This document shows, piece after piece, positions 21,349 to 29,714 of a stretch of 34,187 bases of DNA. Position 1 is the first letter of the stretch. Every line of letters begins with the position of its first letter. Below the pieces are notes generated by a model. That model was not told where the DNA came from. It searched no databases and was given only the letters and a program-made list of their open reading frames with translations. Position numbers and translations under genes: made by a program. This DNA is from a virus, in IMG/VR virus record IMGVR_UViG_3300009684_000092, positions 1-34,187 of that record; one strand, 5' to 3'.

Positions 21349-21377
21349 ATTGTACCATATTTTCATCGGTTTGTAAA
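21349..21377 (-). promoter_or_regulatory. Early promoter for the CobS-like gene
   Basis: The -35 is TTTACA (21372-21377), the spacer is 17 bp and the -10 is TACAAT (21349-21354). The leader is about 32 nt and ends GAAACCACAAACACCACTAC before ATTATG, A/C-rich and without Shine-Dalgarno. Confidence 0.85.
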
Positions 21378-21382
21378 CAACT

Positions 21383-23752
21383 TTATGCAATTATTTCAAC
21401 AAATTTGTTGAGAAATACCCGTGAAATCTTCTTTTCAGCATTGAATTTAGTGAAATCCTTGGCTAGTTTATTTTGTGAGGTAGTTTCAGCAAAATTGCCG
21501 TCTTCAGACTCAACATCTGAGTCAAAATCCATATCGGAGGCATCATCTAATGACTTACTTCCATCAAAAACAAAGTATGCATCATAGCGGAAACCATTCT
21601 TAATAACCATGCAACGTTCCTTTTTAGCAGCTTTTTTCTTAATTTGGAAAATATCAGATGCCTCACCCCAGTTTCCAACAACGCCATTTTTATCCGAGTG
21701 GCGAATTGCATTGATTCCTGAAGTGTTATAGTCAGAGGTTCTATTGGCAATGAAGAAACCAATGACCGTAGTGTCACAAGTAACTTTAAGATTTTCAATC
21801 AGAGCAGCATATAATGCATTGCGTTGTTGAACGCCCCATTGACTTCCGGATGGAATAGTAACATATTTACCACCATTAATTCTTACCTTAGTAGGAGTCG
21901 AATAAATCGAAGTGCTCAAAGCATTCATATGCTCAATATGGGCATCATTTCTACTAATGGGCATTGAGCATGCATCCCCATCGGTAAGAAAGATTGTGTT
22001 CATCTTTTGAACATTATGTTTTGCACGAAATTGTTTCACAAGCTCGTGGGCGATAATAATGGTTTCAATAAGAGGAGTCAAATACATATACTCGTATTTG
22101 CCGCCGAATGGCATATCCCCATTACCACTGTGGGAAAATTTGAAGGATTGAGCCTTGAGTTCACGGGCAGCCAAATCAAAATCAGCTTTCTTCATAGTTG
22201 AGTTAATAAGCTCAAAAATGTTAGTCCCAGCAAAGGAAATATTATGGCCTGGAGCTTGAGGAGTAGTATTATCATAGTTTCGACCCCCGCTAGGGCTAGA
22301 AAAGCCGTAAACTGAGAAGGGAATGCCAACAGCCTTACAGAAGAAAACCAACTGTAAAGTTTGATTGAGCACCCGCTGAATGCTTCCACGCATCGAACCT
22401 GAATAATCAATGAAGAACATCATACCGTGATTCTTGGCATCGGCCAGATTCATAACACTCTTAAATATTTTATCATCAAATTTGTAGGAATAGAGGCGAT
22501 TAGCATCAATAGTTCCCGTTGTAGATTGTTGAGCTCGACTATATTGAAATGCTGCCTTACGACGTTCAAATTCCTTAACAAGGACTGCGAGATGCTTTTT
22601 AGTCGATACCCGAAAGGCTTTCCAATCATTAAGGGCGGCGGGATCGGACATAATATTAGCATATCGAATTTCCTTCACCTTGCGCTCGGCCATAACCTTA
22701 TGAACAGGGATGACAACCTCCATCATTTCGGCATGGGTAGGAACATTACCGACATTGTAGTCAATGATGTTTTCCTTTAAAGAATCGAGATTCTGTGATA
22801 ATGCATCAGCAGTCTTGGACTCAAATTGATCTTGTGAGGAATAATCAGGTTTCCACTCTTTTTCAATATTTCCGCCGGAGGTATTTCCCGTAGGAGCATT
22901 TGTGTCAGAAGAATCAGTACCTTCGGTAGAATCTTCATTTTCTCCTAGGGCGGTGGCATCATCATCATCATCATCATCATCAGAAGGTTTAGATTTCGTA
23001 GAATCACAATCCTCACCTTCTTTACCGGAAGGTTTACCGTCGTCTTCATCATCTCCATTACCGTCAGATTCGTCAGATTCAAAACCATTGCCTAAAGTTG
23101 GGTCTTCATTAGGCTTCTGCTTTGATTTAGAAGGTTTCTTTTCTTCGGCTTCCTTTTCTTCGGCTTCCTTTTCAAGCTCATCCTTAATCATTGCATAAAT
23201 GTCATTACAAATGACAAGGACCTCATCGAAAGTCTGAGCAGCAAGGCATCGGTCATAGATTGCCTTTTCATTTTTAGAAAGCGGAACCTTAACGAAACCT
23301 CCTGCCTTAGCATGAATATTTAGACGGTCGGCAAAATTCCTTGCCATAAGAGAAGTTTTGCCGATTTCAAAGAAATCCTTTTCAATAAAGTTTTTATAGC
23401 CTTCCTTGAAGGAATATACAAGACCTGGATAGTTTGATTGAACCATCCGCTCAATGCGAATATCTTCAACGATGTTAGCAACACAGAAAGGAACGCCGGG
23501 GCATTTAGCCCTGAATTGTTCAACAGAATCAACGGGAGTATAAAGAGCATGCCCGACTTCATGACCGATCAATAGGTCACTCACATGCTTCGAATCAGTA
23601 TTCCAGGTCGGAAGACCTAGGATCCGATTTTGTACATCAAAAAATGCAGTTTTATAGTTACCGATCTGAACGGTCACGTTTTCCTTAGCCAAAAGTTTGG
23701 CCAGCATTTTCTGGGACTCAGCATTAATTCGTGTGGTGGTTCCGATTGCCAT
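21383..23752 (-). CDS. cobT: CobT-like VWA-domain protein with HExxH motif, 789 aa
   Basis: The N-terminal domain carries SDLLIGHEVGHALYTPVDSV with HEVGH at residues 64-68, a zinc-metallopeptidase motif, and NIVEDIRIERMVQ further on, which may give the third ligand. A long acidic, Ser/Asp-rich linker follows (about 195-310, with an eight-Asp run). The C-terminal half is a von Willebrand A domain with MIDAS MFFIDYSGSMRGS and TIFLTDGDACSM. VWA plus acidic linker next to a MoxR ATPase is the CobT/CobS layout. The ATG at 23752 is chosen over frames back to 23839 because the promoter -10 ends 6 bp before it; the extra residues lack family features. It is probably remodelled by, or a substrate adaptor for, the CobS-like ATPase. 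Confidence 0.8.
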   Translation of the reverse strand: MAIGTTTRINAESQKMLAKLLAKENVTVQIGNYKTAFFDVQNRILGLPTWNTDSKHVSDLLIGHEVGHALYTPVDSVEQFRAKCPGVPFCVANIVEDIRIERMVQSNYPGLVYSFKEGYKNFIEKDFFEIGKTSLMARNFADRLNIHAKAGGFVKVPLSKNEKAIYDRCLAAQTFDEVLVICNDIYAMIKDELEKEAEEKEAEEKKPSKSKQKPNEDPTLGNGFESDESDGNGDDEDDGKPSGKEGEDCDSTKSKPSDDDDDDDDATALGENEDSTEGTDSSDTNAPTGNTSGGNIEKEWKPDYSSQDQFESKTADALSQNLDSLKENIIDYNVGNVPTHAEMMEVVIPVHKVMAERKVKEIRYANIMSDPAALNDWKAFRVSTKKHLAVLVKEFERRKAAFQYSRAQQSTTGTIDANRLYSYKFDDKIFKSVMNLADAKNHGMMFFIDYSGSMRGSIQRVLNQTLQLVFFCKAVGIPFSVYGFSSPSGGRNYDNTTPQAPGHNISFAGTNIFELINSTMKKADFDLAARELKAQSFKFSHSGNGDMPFGGKYEYMYLTPLIETIIIAHELVKQFRAKHNVQKMNTIFLTDGDACSMPISRNDAHIEHMNALSTSIYSTPTKVRINGGKYVTIPSGSQWGVQQRNALYAALIENLKVTCDTTVIGFFIANRTSDYNTSGINAIRHSDKNGVVGNWGEASDIFQIKKKAAKKERCMVIKNGFRYDAYFVFDGSKSLDDASDMDFDSDVESEDGNFAETTSQNKLAKDFTKFNAEKKISRVFLNKFVEIIA

Positions 23753-23758
23753 ATGAAT

Positions 23759-23787
23759 ATTGTAACATAAAATAGACAATTTGTACA
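23759..23787 (-). promoter_or_regulatory. Early promoter for the CobT-like gene
   Basis: The -35 is TGTACA (23782-23787), the spacer is 17 bp and the -10 is TACAAT (23759-23764), with 6 bp to the ATG at 23752, so leaderless initiation is expected. GAATTTAGTTATGTACAAA around the -35 is identical to that at 5912-5940. Confidence 0.8.
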
Positions 23788-24019
23788 TAACTAAATTCCA
23801 TTTTGTAAATTTAGTTCCTAACTCCATAGAAACCAACAAAAGGTCTTTTACTAAGGTTTTAGGCGTCCTAGGAGAGCTTTAATGGCCAATCCACCATAAA
23901 AGTTCAAAAAGAGGTGATTCCTGCAATTTTGTCCTAAAAGCTAAAGGTAACTCTATGGAAACCAACAACTTACTAAGTGCTAATTTGGAGTTTTTTCAAC
24001 TTTTTAGGTCTGTTTGAGT
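23788..24019. repeat. Intergenic region with direct and inverted repeats
   Basis: No gene is supported here. It contains a 21-bp direct repeat with two mismatches (TAACTCCATAGAAACCAACA at 23819-23838 and TAACTCTATGGAAACCAACA at 23948-23967, plus one more shared A). A 10-bp inverted repeat GGTGATTCCT (23913-23922)/AGGAATCACC (24022-24031) reaches into the end of gene 46. AAACCAACAACTTAC (23959-23973) also occurs inverted at 6063-6077. This may be a regulatory or replication-start element. Confidence 0.55.
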
Positions 24020-25750
24020 TTAGGAATCACCGTAGGTAATGTCATAAGAGGAGAAATTCCCTGGTTTTGTTACGGTAATCTTACGATCAAACCTTGAATC
24101 AGAAGTCTCTGTCTTATGACTAATGACAAATATCCGAACCTCAGGATCTAGGGAATTTAAGATTCTCATAAGATTTTCAGTACCTTCACCATCAACAGAC
24201 CCATCAAATACTTCATCCAAAATGAGCAAATTGGTGTTACTACTATTTTTCATCTTGGCAATATTCCGCCATGCAAATAGTAAGGCCAACGAAATACGAC
24301 TCTTCTCTCCTTCAGAAAAACTACCATAGCTAAAATCATCACGATGTCGTGATCGAATGGTTTCGGAAAAGTTTTCGTCCAACTCAAAACTAATAAAGAA
24401 ATCAAGGATATGAAGATATTGATTGATTAGCTTATTCATAATCGGTAGGTATTGCCTAATTACCTTGGTCTTAATTCCAGAATCTTTTAGTAATTCAGCA
24501 ATTGCATCATTATAGGTTCGTTCTTCAAGTTGAGTTGATTTGAGATCTGCTATAGTATCTCTTTGGTCTCTAAATAATGTAAGATTAGTTGTTGCTGCAG
24601 AAATATCAATTTGTTCTGATGCAGTTCCTTTAATTACAGTTAGATCGGATATACGCTTTTCAAAATTACCAATAAGGGTTTGGTTGGAGCGAACAGTATT
24701 CTGATTCCTAAGGAGCGATGATAATAATATTTCAAGTTCAGATAGTGTTGTTGTAGTATATGAAATAGAAGTCTTTAATTGTTCATACCCTTCAGATAAT
24801 GTAGTCTTTTTATGAGTACACTCTGTTATTTTAAGCCCTCGTAGATCATCGTCAATTAATTGAGAACATGTAGGACACTCCTTATTAATTTCATAAAAGG
24901 TAGAATCGGAATCAATTCGAGCAATATTATCCTTAATCTGTAATTCATATGAATGTAAGGTTGCCTTTGTTTTATTATTCTTATCAATTCTTAATTTTAT
25001 GCCTGGATAGTTTTGGTTATACTCATTAAGCAAAGCATCATTTACTATAAGCAGATCCGCAATTTGAGTTTGTAAATCAATGATTTCATCATCATATTTA
25101 GCAGATGCTGATGCAGATATGCTTTTCAGATTATCAATATGTTTGTTTTGTAGGGAAATCTTACCCTTTATTAAGGTTAATTGATGCTCAGTATCCTTAA
25201 TGGTTTCCTTAAGTTTAGCTTGGTTCTCTCTTAATAGTACATTCATTTTTGAGAAGATGCCAATATCCAATAGATCCTCAATAACCTCTCTGCGGTGTTG
25301 TGCCGGAAGTTGCATAAATGGAACAAAATTGCCAGAACCTAGAACAACAATCTGATGAAAACTTTTATGGTTTAGTTTAAGAATATTTGTCTCAAGAAGT
25401 TTTTGATAATCACGAACATGGGACTCTTGATTAATCATTTTACCATTACACCAAATCTCAAATATGCCTGGTTTAATTCCTCGAATAATTTTATATTCAG
25501 AAGGCCCCGTTGAAAATACAACTTCTACTACTAGGTTCTTTCCGTTAATACTATTAACCAACTGAGGTTTATTAATGGCTCTATGAGGTTTACCGAATAA
25601 CACGAATGATAATGAATCTAATAACAGACTTTTACCGACCCCATTTTTTCCAACAACCAAAGTAGTTCTTGTTGCATTAAGGTCATACTCCTGAGGAGTA
25701 TCCCCAACACTTAGAAAATTGCGTACTGTTAAAGTTTTAAAGATTAGCAT
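24020..25750 (-). CDS. 46: Recombination endonuclease subunit gp46 (Rad50/SbcC-like)
   Basis: The 576-aa protein has Walker A VVGKNGVGKSLLLDS (residues 32-46), the Q-loop region NFVPFMQLPAQHRREVIEDL, two coiled-coil arms around a CPTC zinc hook (292-295), the ABC signature FSEGEKSRISLALLFAWRNI and Walker B LLILDEVFDGSVD. With gp47 it forms the Mre11/Rad50-type nuclease that resects DNA ends for recombination-dependent replication and helps degrade host DNA. The length is close to T4 gp46 (560). It lies 3 bp after gene 47, as expected for co-expression. Confidence 0.97.
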   Translation of the reverse strand: MLIFKTLTVRNFLSVGDTPQEYDLNATRTTLVVGKNGVGKSLLLDSLSFVLFGKPHRAINKPQLVNSINGKNLVVEVVFSTGPSEYKIIRGIKPGIFEIWCNGKMINQESHVRDYQKLLETNILKLNHKSFHQIVVLGSGNFVPFMQLPAQHRREVIEDLLDIGIFSKMNVLLRENQAKLKETIKDTEHQLTLIKGKISLQNKHIDNLKSISASASAKYDDEIIDLQTQIADLLIVNDALLNEYNQNYPGIKLRIDKNNKTKATLHSYELQIKDNIARIDSDSTFYEINKECPTCSQLIDDDLRGLKITECTHKKTTLSEGYEQLKTSISYTTTTLSELEILLSSLLRNQNTVRSNQTLIGNFEKRISDLTVIKGTASEQIDISAATTNLTLFRDQRDTIADLKSTQLEERTYNDAIAELLKDSGIKTKVIRQYLPIMNKLINQYLHILDFFISFELDENFSETIRSRHRDDFSYGSFSEGEKSRISLALLFAWRNIAKMKNSSNTNLLILDEVFDGSVDGEGTENLMRILNSLDPEVRIFVISHKTETSDSRFDRKITVTKPGNFSSYDITYGDS

Positions 25751-25753
25751 ATG

Positions 25754-26833
25754 TTATAGTGCATCTTGATTTTGTGCTTCAATATATAATTCTTGTAATT
25801 TACTTTTAATACGATCCTTATCCAAATCAGTTTCAACTGCATCAACATATGTATTAAGTAATGTTGTAGTATTGGACATAACAATTACATCATCCTCTAC
25901 ATTTTCAGAATTATACTCACGTAGATTTTCCACTATCTTATAGTCAAATGGAGAAGATTGTACAATCTTATCAATATACTTATCAAATGCAAATGGATCT
26001 TTTTTTGATGCTACAATAACCTTTACGAATGATCCTTTTATGTATGACATATCTAGGTTTGCAATCTCTGCAACAGGATTATCATATAAGGTATCATCAT
26101 ACACCAATCTATTAAAAATACAAATATTATTTCGTATAGGTTTTAGTTTACGTGTTGAAGAGTCAAGAATGTGAAAATATTTTGGATCATTACAGTCTGA
26201 CCATGTATGCTCAAAAGCAACACCGAGATAGTGAATATTACCCTTTGCTGATTTTGTATGATAATGACCTGACATTACAGTTTCAAATCGTGAAAATAAT
26301 TCTGCATCCATACCATGAGAAGCTGCAGGTATACCTTTCATCATTTCAAAGCCCGATAATTCCAAATGAGCTCCTATTATAGGAGCAGCACATATTTGAA
26401 TAAACTCAATTGATGCTGCATAATTCTCTACATTAATCCACGGAATAACACCAATCTTTAAACCATCATAATCAAGGACTGTAGGCTCCATATGAACATT
26501 CACATTTTTTGGGCAGTATTTGAGAATTTCTGTTAATGAACATAGATCATTGGTAGCACGAAAGAAACAATCATGATTACCCGGAATAATATCCATAATT
26601 ATATCATATTCCTCAAGCTTTTCAAGGAACATTGTTCGATTACGATTTAATGCCTTATAGTTAACATACTTACGATGATCAAAATAATCGCCTAGATGTA
26701 AAATTCGTTTGATTTTATTCTTAATCAAATACGGAAAGAATATCTCAGAGTAAAACCTTTCGGCATAATCTAAGAATATATCAGACCCATTTTTAATTCC
26801 GCAATGGGTATCACATAAAATAGCTATTTTCAT
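25754..26833 (-). CDS. 47: Recombination endonuclease subunit gp47 (Mre11/SbcD-like)
   Basis: The 359-aa protein has the calcineurin-like phosphoesterase motifs: ILCDTHCG (residues 4-11), LHLGDYFDHR, IIPGNHDC, and the later GAHLE and SGHYHTK histidines that bind two metal ions. It cuts DNA as the nuclease partner of gp46. The size matches T4 gp47 (339). Its ATG overlaps the gene 55 stop (26830-26833), so sigma factor, gp47 and gp46 are translated from one early mRNA. Confidence 0.97.
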   Translation of the reverse strand: MKIAILCDTHCGIKNGSDIFLDYAERFYSEIFFPYLIKNKIKRILHLGDYFDHRKYVNYKALNRNRTMFLEKLEEYDIIMDIIPGNHDCFFRATNDLCSLTEILKYCPKNVNVHMEPTVLDYDGLKIGVIPWINVENYAASIEFIQICAAPIIGAHLELSGFEMMKGIPAASHGMDAELFSRFETVMSGHYHTKSAKGNIHYLGVAFEHTWSDCNDPKYFHILDSSTRKLKPIRNNICIFNRLVYDDTLYDNPVAEIANLDMSYIKGSFVKVIVASKKDPFAFDKYIDKIVQSSPFDYKIVENLREYNSENVEDDVIVMSNTTTLLNTYVDAVETDLDKDRIKSKLQELYIEAQNQDAL

Positions 26834-27456
26834 ATATCTTCAAATAATAAATCCAAAGGACTTTCCTTTTTTGCTGACCGTTTTTTAGCCATTCTGACTG
26901 GTTTTGGCACTTCAAAAATAGGTGCTAATTCATTTTCCTTCTTATAGAACATATCATTCTTCTGTCTCATACGCTCTACCATTGTTTCTCCGATCATTCC
27001 AGACCCATCACCAGAATCATCAAAATCCGCAAACATACCGATGCAACCCTGATCAATCATTTTCTGTTTAATATCATTTTGCTTTTTCTCTTTTGCAATT
27101 CGTCTAAGAAAGGCAAAATATGTAATTTGTGTAAAATATGCAAATGAATTGGGTTTGCCAGTTCGAGTAGATTTAGTAATATCATAATTGAGTACCGCCT
27201 TTAGGCAATTTTCAATGGCATCCATTACCATATCTTCCCGATATGAATATGTCATAAATGATGGGGATCGTGATAAACCATTACAAATTTTAATAAGACA
27301 CTCTGCTATATAGTTGGTTACCATAGAAGGTTCTATACCAGATTCAGTATCCTTTTTAGCCTGAATAACATATTCTGAAACTGCAGCAGAAAAATCTGCA
27401 TTATTTACATAGTCTTCGCCTCGTGATTTTCGTTTAGATATTTTTGCCTCTTGCAT
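26830..27456 (-). CDS. 55: Late-gene sigma factor gp55
   Basis: The 208-aa protein matches the T4-like gp55 family, a divergent sigma70 relative: NYIAECLIKICNGLSRSPSF, then YREDMVMDAIENCLKAVLNY and SFAYFTQITYFAFLRRIAKE correspond to the sigma region 2 helices that bind core polymerase and melt the TATAAATA box. Position between uvsW and 47 matches the T4-like order. It directs host RNA polymerase to late promoters, of which several with the exact octamer occur in this window. Its own early promoter -10 ends 5 bp before the ATG, so the mRNA is probably leaderless. Confidence 0.93.
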   Translation of the reverse strand: MQEAKISKRKSRGEDYVNNADFSAAVSEYVIQAKKDTESGIEPSMVTNYIAECLIKICNGLSRSPSFMTYSYREDMVMDAIENCLKAVLNYDITKSTRTGKPNSFAYFTQITYFAFLRRIAKEKKQNDIKQKMIDQGCIGMFADFDDSGDGSGMIGETMVERMRQKNDMFYKKENELAPIFEVPKPVRMAKKRSAKKESPLDLLFEDI

Positions 27457-27461
27457 AAGTT

Positions 27462-27490
27462 ATTATATACTATATTTTATTAATTGTAAA
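27462..27490 (-). promoter_or_regulatory. Early promoter for genes 55-47-46
   Basis: The -35 is TTTACA (27485-27490), the spacer is 17 bp and the -10 is TATAAT (27462-27467) on the minus strand, 5 bp from the ATG at 27456. Confidence 0.8.
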
Positions 27491-27538
27491 CAAAATAATA
27501 CATATAGTGAAGTATTTTTCAATTAGCCTATTTTGTTA

Positions 27539-27566
27539 TTTACAATGAAAAATAATATGGTATAAT
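27539..27566 (+). promoter_or_regulatory. Plus-strand promoter in the 55/27725 gap
   Basis: The -35 is TTTACA (27539-27544), the spacer is 16 bp and the -10 is TATAAT (27561-27566), preceded by TATGG as at several other early promoters here. It points rightward, away from gene 55, and no protein gene follows on that strand before the converging 138-aa gene. Confidence 0.7.
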
Positions 27567-27724
27567 AGATTCAGAATCAATTGCAGCAGATCAACCGACC
27601 TTAATTCAACCATCAAGGCAACAAAGGCTGAATAAATATTGAATAACAAATAAGGATAACCCGAAGGGTTGCCCGAAGGGCAAGATTAAGTTATGCTAAG
27701 GGTTGTGAAAGGGAAATTAGATAG
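27567..27724 (+). ncRNA. Candidate small RNA
   Basis: Downstream of the plus-strand promoter the sequence has no credible ORF (only MLRVVKGKLDS from 27694). It contains two adjacent hairpins, AACCCgaaGGGTT and GCCCgaaGGGC (about 27659-27682), and further GGG runs (AAGGGTTGTGAAAGGG). The 3' end would run into TTAATTTTT at 27724-27732 and antisense to the end of the 138-aa gene. A small or antisense RNA is the simplest reading; a replication origin or a short structured leader is also possible. Confidence 0.4.
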
Positions 27725-28141
27725 TTAATTTTTCCATGCATCCAGAATAGAATCCAAATAACCCTTTTGTTCAGTTGCATTAGATTTTGCCTGATCTTTA
27801 TTATCAGTTTCTGCAAGAATGTCTTCCATTAAAGCAATCTTATTATATATCAATTGATCACAGTATGTCTTTTTCAAACGAATATCAGCAATTGATGATG
27901 ATTCAATTGCTGAAGTATATAGCACTAAAGGCGATGTATTTTCAATAATTGGAGAAGTAAGAACAGTCATTACAATTCCAGTATCTGGATTTGTTCTTTT
28001 GACAAATTCCAAAGGTACACTTAAAATAATATAATTAGAAGATGAATCGGTAGATACTTCACCTATTAGTTGTCTTCCTGATATGGTATTATAAACACGA
28101 ATATCAAGTTTATCAATAGTTTCTAGTAATTCTTTACTCAT
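27725..28141 (-). CDS. Hypothetical protein between uvsW and 55, 138 aa
   Basis: Not recognised by name. The first half has a small-barrel pattern, DIRVYNTISGRQLIGEVSTD then NYIILSVPLEFVKR, similar to Sm-like or SH3-like folds found in a conserved T4-like marine phage protein next to uvsW. The C-terminus is helical (EDILAETDNKDQAKSNATEQ). The ATG overlaps the uvsW stop (28138-28141), so it is coupled to UvsW production. Confidence 0.7.
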   Translation of the reverse strand: MSKELLETIDKLDIRVYNTISGRQLIGEVSTDSSSNYIILSVPLEFVKRTNPDTGIVMTVLTSPIIENTSPLVLYTSAIESSSIADIRLKKTYCDQLIYNKIALMEDILAETDNKDQAKSNATEQKGYLDSILDAWKN

Positions 28142-29571
28142 GGTAGGTCAATTTCATATATCTTATAATCAAACTGTTCAGTATTATATATGGCTATTCT
28201 AGAAACTGCATGCTGTAAGGTATAATTCTTCTTAGATTTCCATGAAAAGTTATCGGATATATCATATAGAGTAGTTGGCTTACCATTATCTGATTTACGA
28301 AGACCACGACCAATTGATTGAAGAACTCTTATTTGAGATTTATTAGGAGCAGCAAAGATAATAGTATGAATGTTTCTAATATTCGTTCCTGTTGCGAAGC
28401 ATTGGCTAGAAGCACATATAATAGCATTTGTTTCTGTTTCTGTTATTGATCTAATTTCTTCTCTATCTTTTGCAGCAACTTCCCCAGAAACATAAAATAT
28501 TTTACGAGTAGGATCTGTTGAAGCACCAACTAATTTTTCATATAGGGGTTTACCATGTTTCTTAACAAGATTGAATAGTATTAATGTATTACCCTTTTGA
28601 TCAAGGGCTAAATTGGTTATAAAATCATTACGCCCATCATGTCCAACTATGACATTAATTTCATTTTGATAATCTAACTTTGATACCAGTTTCTTAAGTT
28701 CTTGATTATGATTCAATACAAGGCACTTAATTTTTAATTGTGCAATTGTATCGGAATCCATAAGTTGCTTTGTGGTAATAACTTTATTGACAGGACCAAA
28801 GTTACCAATCAGCACTAACTCATTACATTTGGCCCCATCAAGTGTACCAGTAGTACCAATTCTATACCTTGCATTAACAAGATTACCCATAATAGTATTA
28901 AGACTTTTTGCAACGAACTGATGGGCTTCATCACCAATTACCATACCAAATTGGGTAAACCATGCTTTAGGAAGATTGACGGCGGATTGCCAAGTTGAAC
29001 ATACTACCCGAGCTGATATATCAAGTTTCTCTTGGCCAGAATAAATTTGATGAATTTCTGATTCAGCATCAAAGTTTGGATCTGTTGAACTATAATCAGC
29101 AAAATCAGATTTCATTTGAGATGTAAGAGCAACAGTAGGAACTATAATAAGAACCTTGCCTTCAAAGTTATCAAGATACCATCTAATTATTGCATAAATA
29201 ATTAATGATTTTCCTGAATTATGATGTATAATATCATTTTGATAATAACATTCTTTATCATAATCTAAACTAAAATCATACCAATCCTGCGGTTTAACAG
29301 AAGTAACTTTTACTATTCTTGAATTTTTATTATCTAATATATCATTAACCTTTAATGATTGTAATGTAATAAATTCATTACCTTTTTGTACTTGATGAAA
29401 ATCCGAACCAATTATTTCAGTTCCATCATCAAATTGAATTTTAAGGCCTGGGCCATATTTCTTATATGCCCCGATAACAAGTTTTAGACCATTTGGAGTA
29501 GGAAGTTTTATAGTTTTACCTTTATGATAAGCATCATATAAATTCTTAAATGTGTGTTTTTTTAGCTCCAT
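28138..29571 (-). CDS. uvsW: UvsW helicase, C-terminal part with C-intein
   Basis: Residues 1-118 are the large C-terminal fragment of an atypically split intein: FKNLYDAYHKGKTIKLPTPN, the block B-like DDGTEIIGSDFHQVQ, and blocks F/G, YDFSLDYDKECYYQNDIIHH plus the final Asn. The extein then begins SGKSLIIYAIIRWYLDNFEG, the second half of Walker A, followed by DEAH box GDEAHQF, KVITTKQLMDSDTIAQL, FYVSGEV and SIGRGLRKS of the SF2 helicase (359 residues). Trans-splicing with 29692-30162 gives SPTA-SGKS and about 501 residues, against 503 in T4 UvsW. UvsW unwinds branched DNA and R-loops and shuts off origin replication. A GTG 36 bp upstream is a less likely start. Confidence 0.9.
   Translation of the reverse strand: MELKKHTFKNLYDAYHKGKTIKLPTPNGLKLVIGAYKKYGPGLKIQFDDGTEIIGSDFHQVQKGNEFITLQSLKVNDILDNKNSRIVKVTSVKPQDWYDFSLDYDKECYYQNDIIHHNSGKSLIIYAIIRWYLDNFEGKVLIIVPTVALTSQMKSDFADYSSTDPNFDAESEIHQIYSGQEKLDISARVVCSTWQSAVNLPKAWFTQFGMVIGDEAHQFVAKSLNTIMGNLVNARYRIGTTGTLDGAKCNELVLIGNFGPVNKVITTKQLMDSDTIAQLKIKCLVLNHNQELKKLVSKLDYQNEINVIVGHDGRNDFITNLALDQKGNTLILFNLVKKHGKPLYEKLVGASTDPTRKIFYVSGEVAAKDREEIRSITETETNAIICASSQCFATGTNIRNIHTIIFAAPNKSQIRVLQSIGRGLRKSDNGKPTTLYDISDNFSWKSKKNYTLQHAVSRIAIYNTEQFDYKIYEIDLP
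29218..29571 (-). other. C-intein of split UvsW intein (118 aa)
   Basis: This is the long C-terminal fragment, from Met to the terminal Asn at 29218-29220; the next codon is Ser (29215-29217). It contains everything except the first strand pair of the intein, the feature of N-terminally (atypically) split inteins. Confidence 0.87.
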
Positions 29572-29714
29572 TTTATTAATAATGTTTCTCCTGAAATTAT
29601 AGCCCACCCATGTAATCTAGAAATATTATCTTCATATAATAATCGTTCTAAATATTCTAAATGTTCGATTACATTAGAAGATTTAATAGAATCAATCGCT
29701 AATTTCAGCCTCAA
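29562..29714 (-). CDS. Small overlapping frame between the UvsW halves, 50 aa
   Basis: This third frame has no ATG but can start at TTG (29714). It reads RLKLAIDSIKSSNVIEHLEY, then LERLLYEDNISRLHGWAIIS and GETLLIKWS. It begins within the N-intein codons and ends inside the first codons of the C-intein gene, filling the 120 bp between the two. The composition is protein-like (one amphipathic helix and a beta end), but homology is unknown. It may be a gene, the relic of a lost endonuclease or spacer protein, or chance in AT-rich DNA. Confidence 0.35.
   Translation of the reverse strand: MRLKLAIDSIKSSNVIEHLEYLERLLYEDNISRLHGWAIISGETLLIKWS

Noticed and set aside
22960-22985. ATC microsatellite as a regulatory repeat
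   Set aside because: It encodes the eight-Asp run of the CobT-like acidic linker and is explained by coding.
22902-23198. Plus-strand Ser-rich ORF opposite the CobT-like gene
   Set aside because: It is the mirror of the acidic linker (GAT/GAA repeats read as ATC/TTC) with no promoter; an antisense shadow.
23753-23839. Longer N-terminus for the CobT-like protein
   Set aside because: The added codons overlap the promoter -10 and -35 and encode an uncharacteristic stretch; the ATG at 23752 fits the promoter spacing and protein family start.
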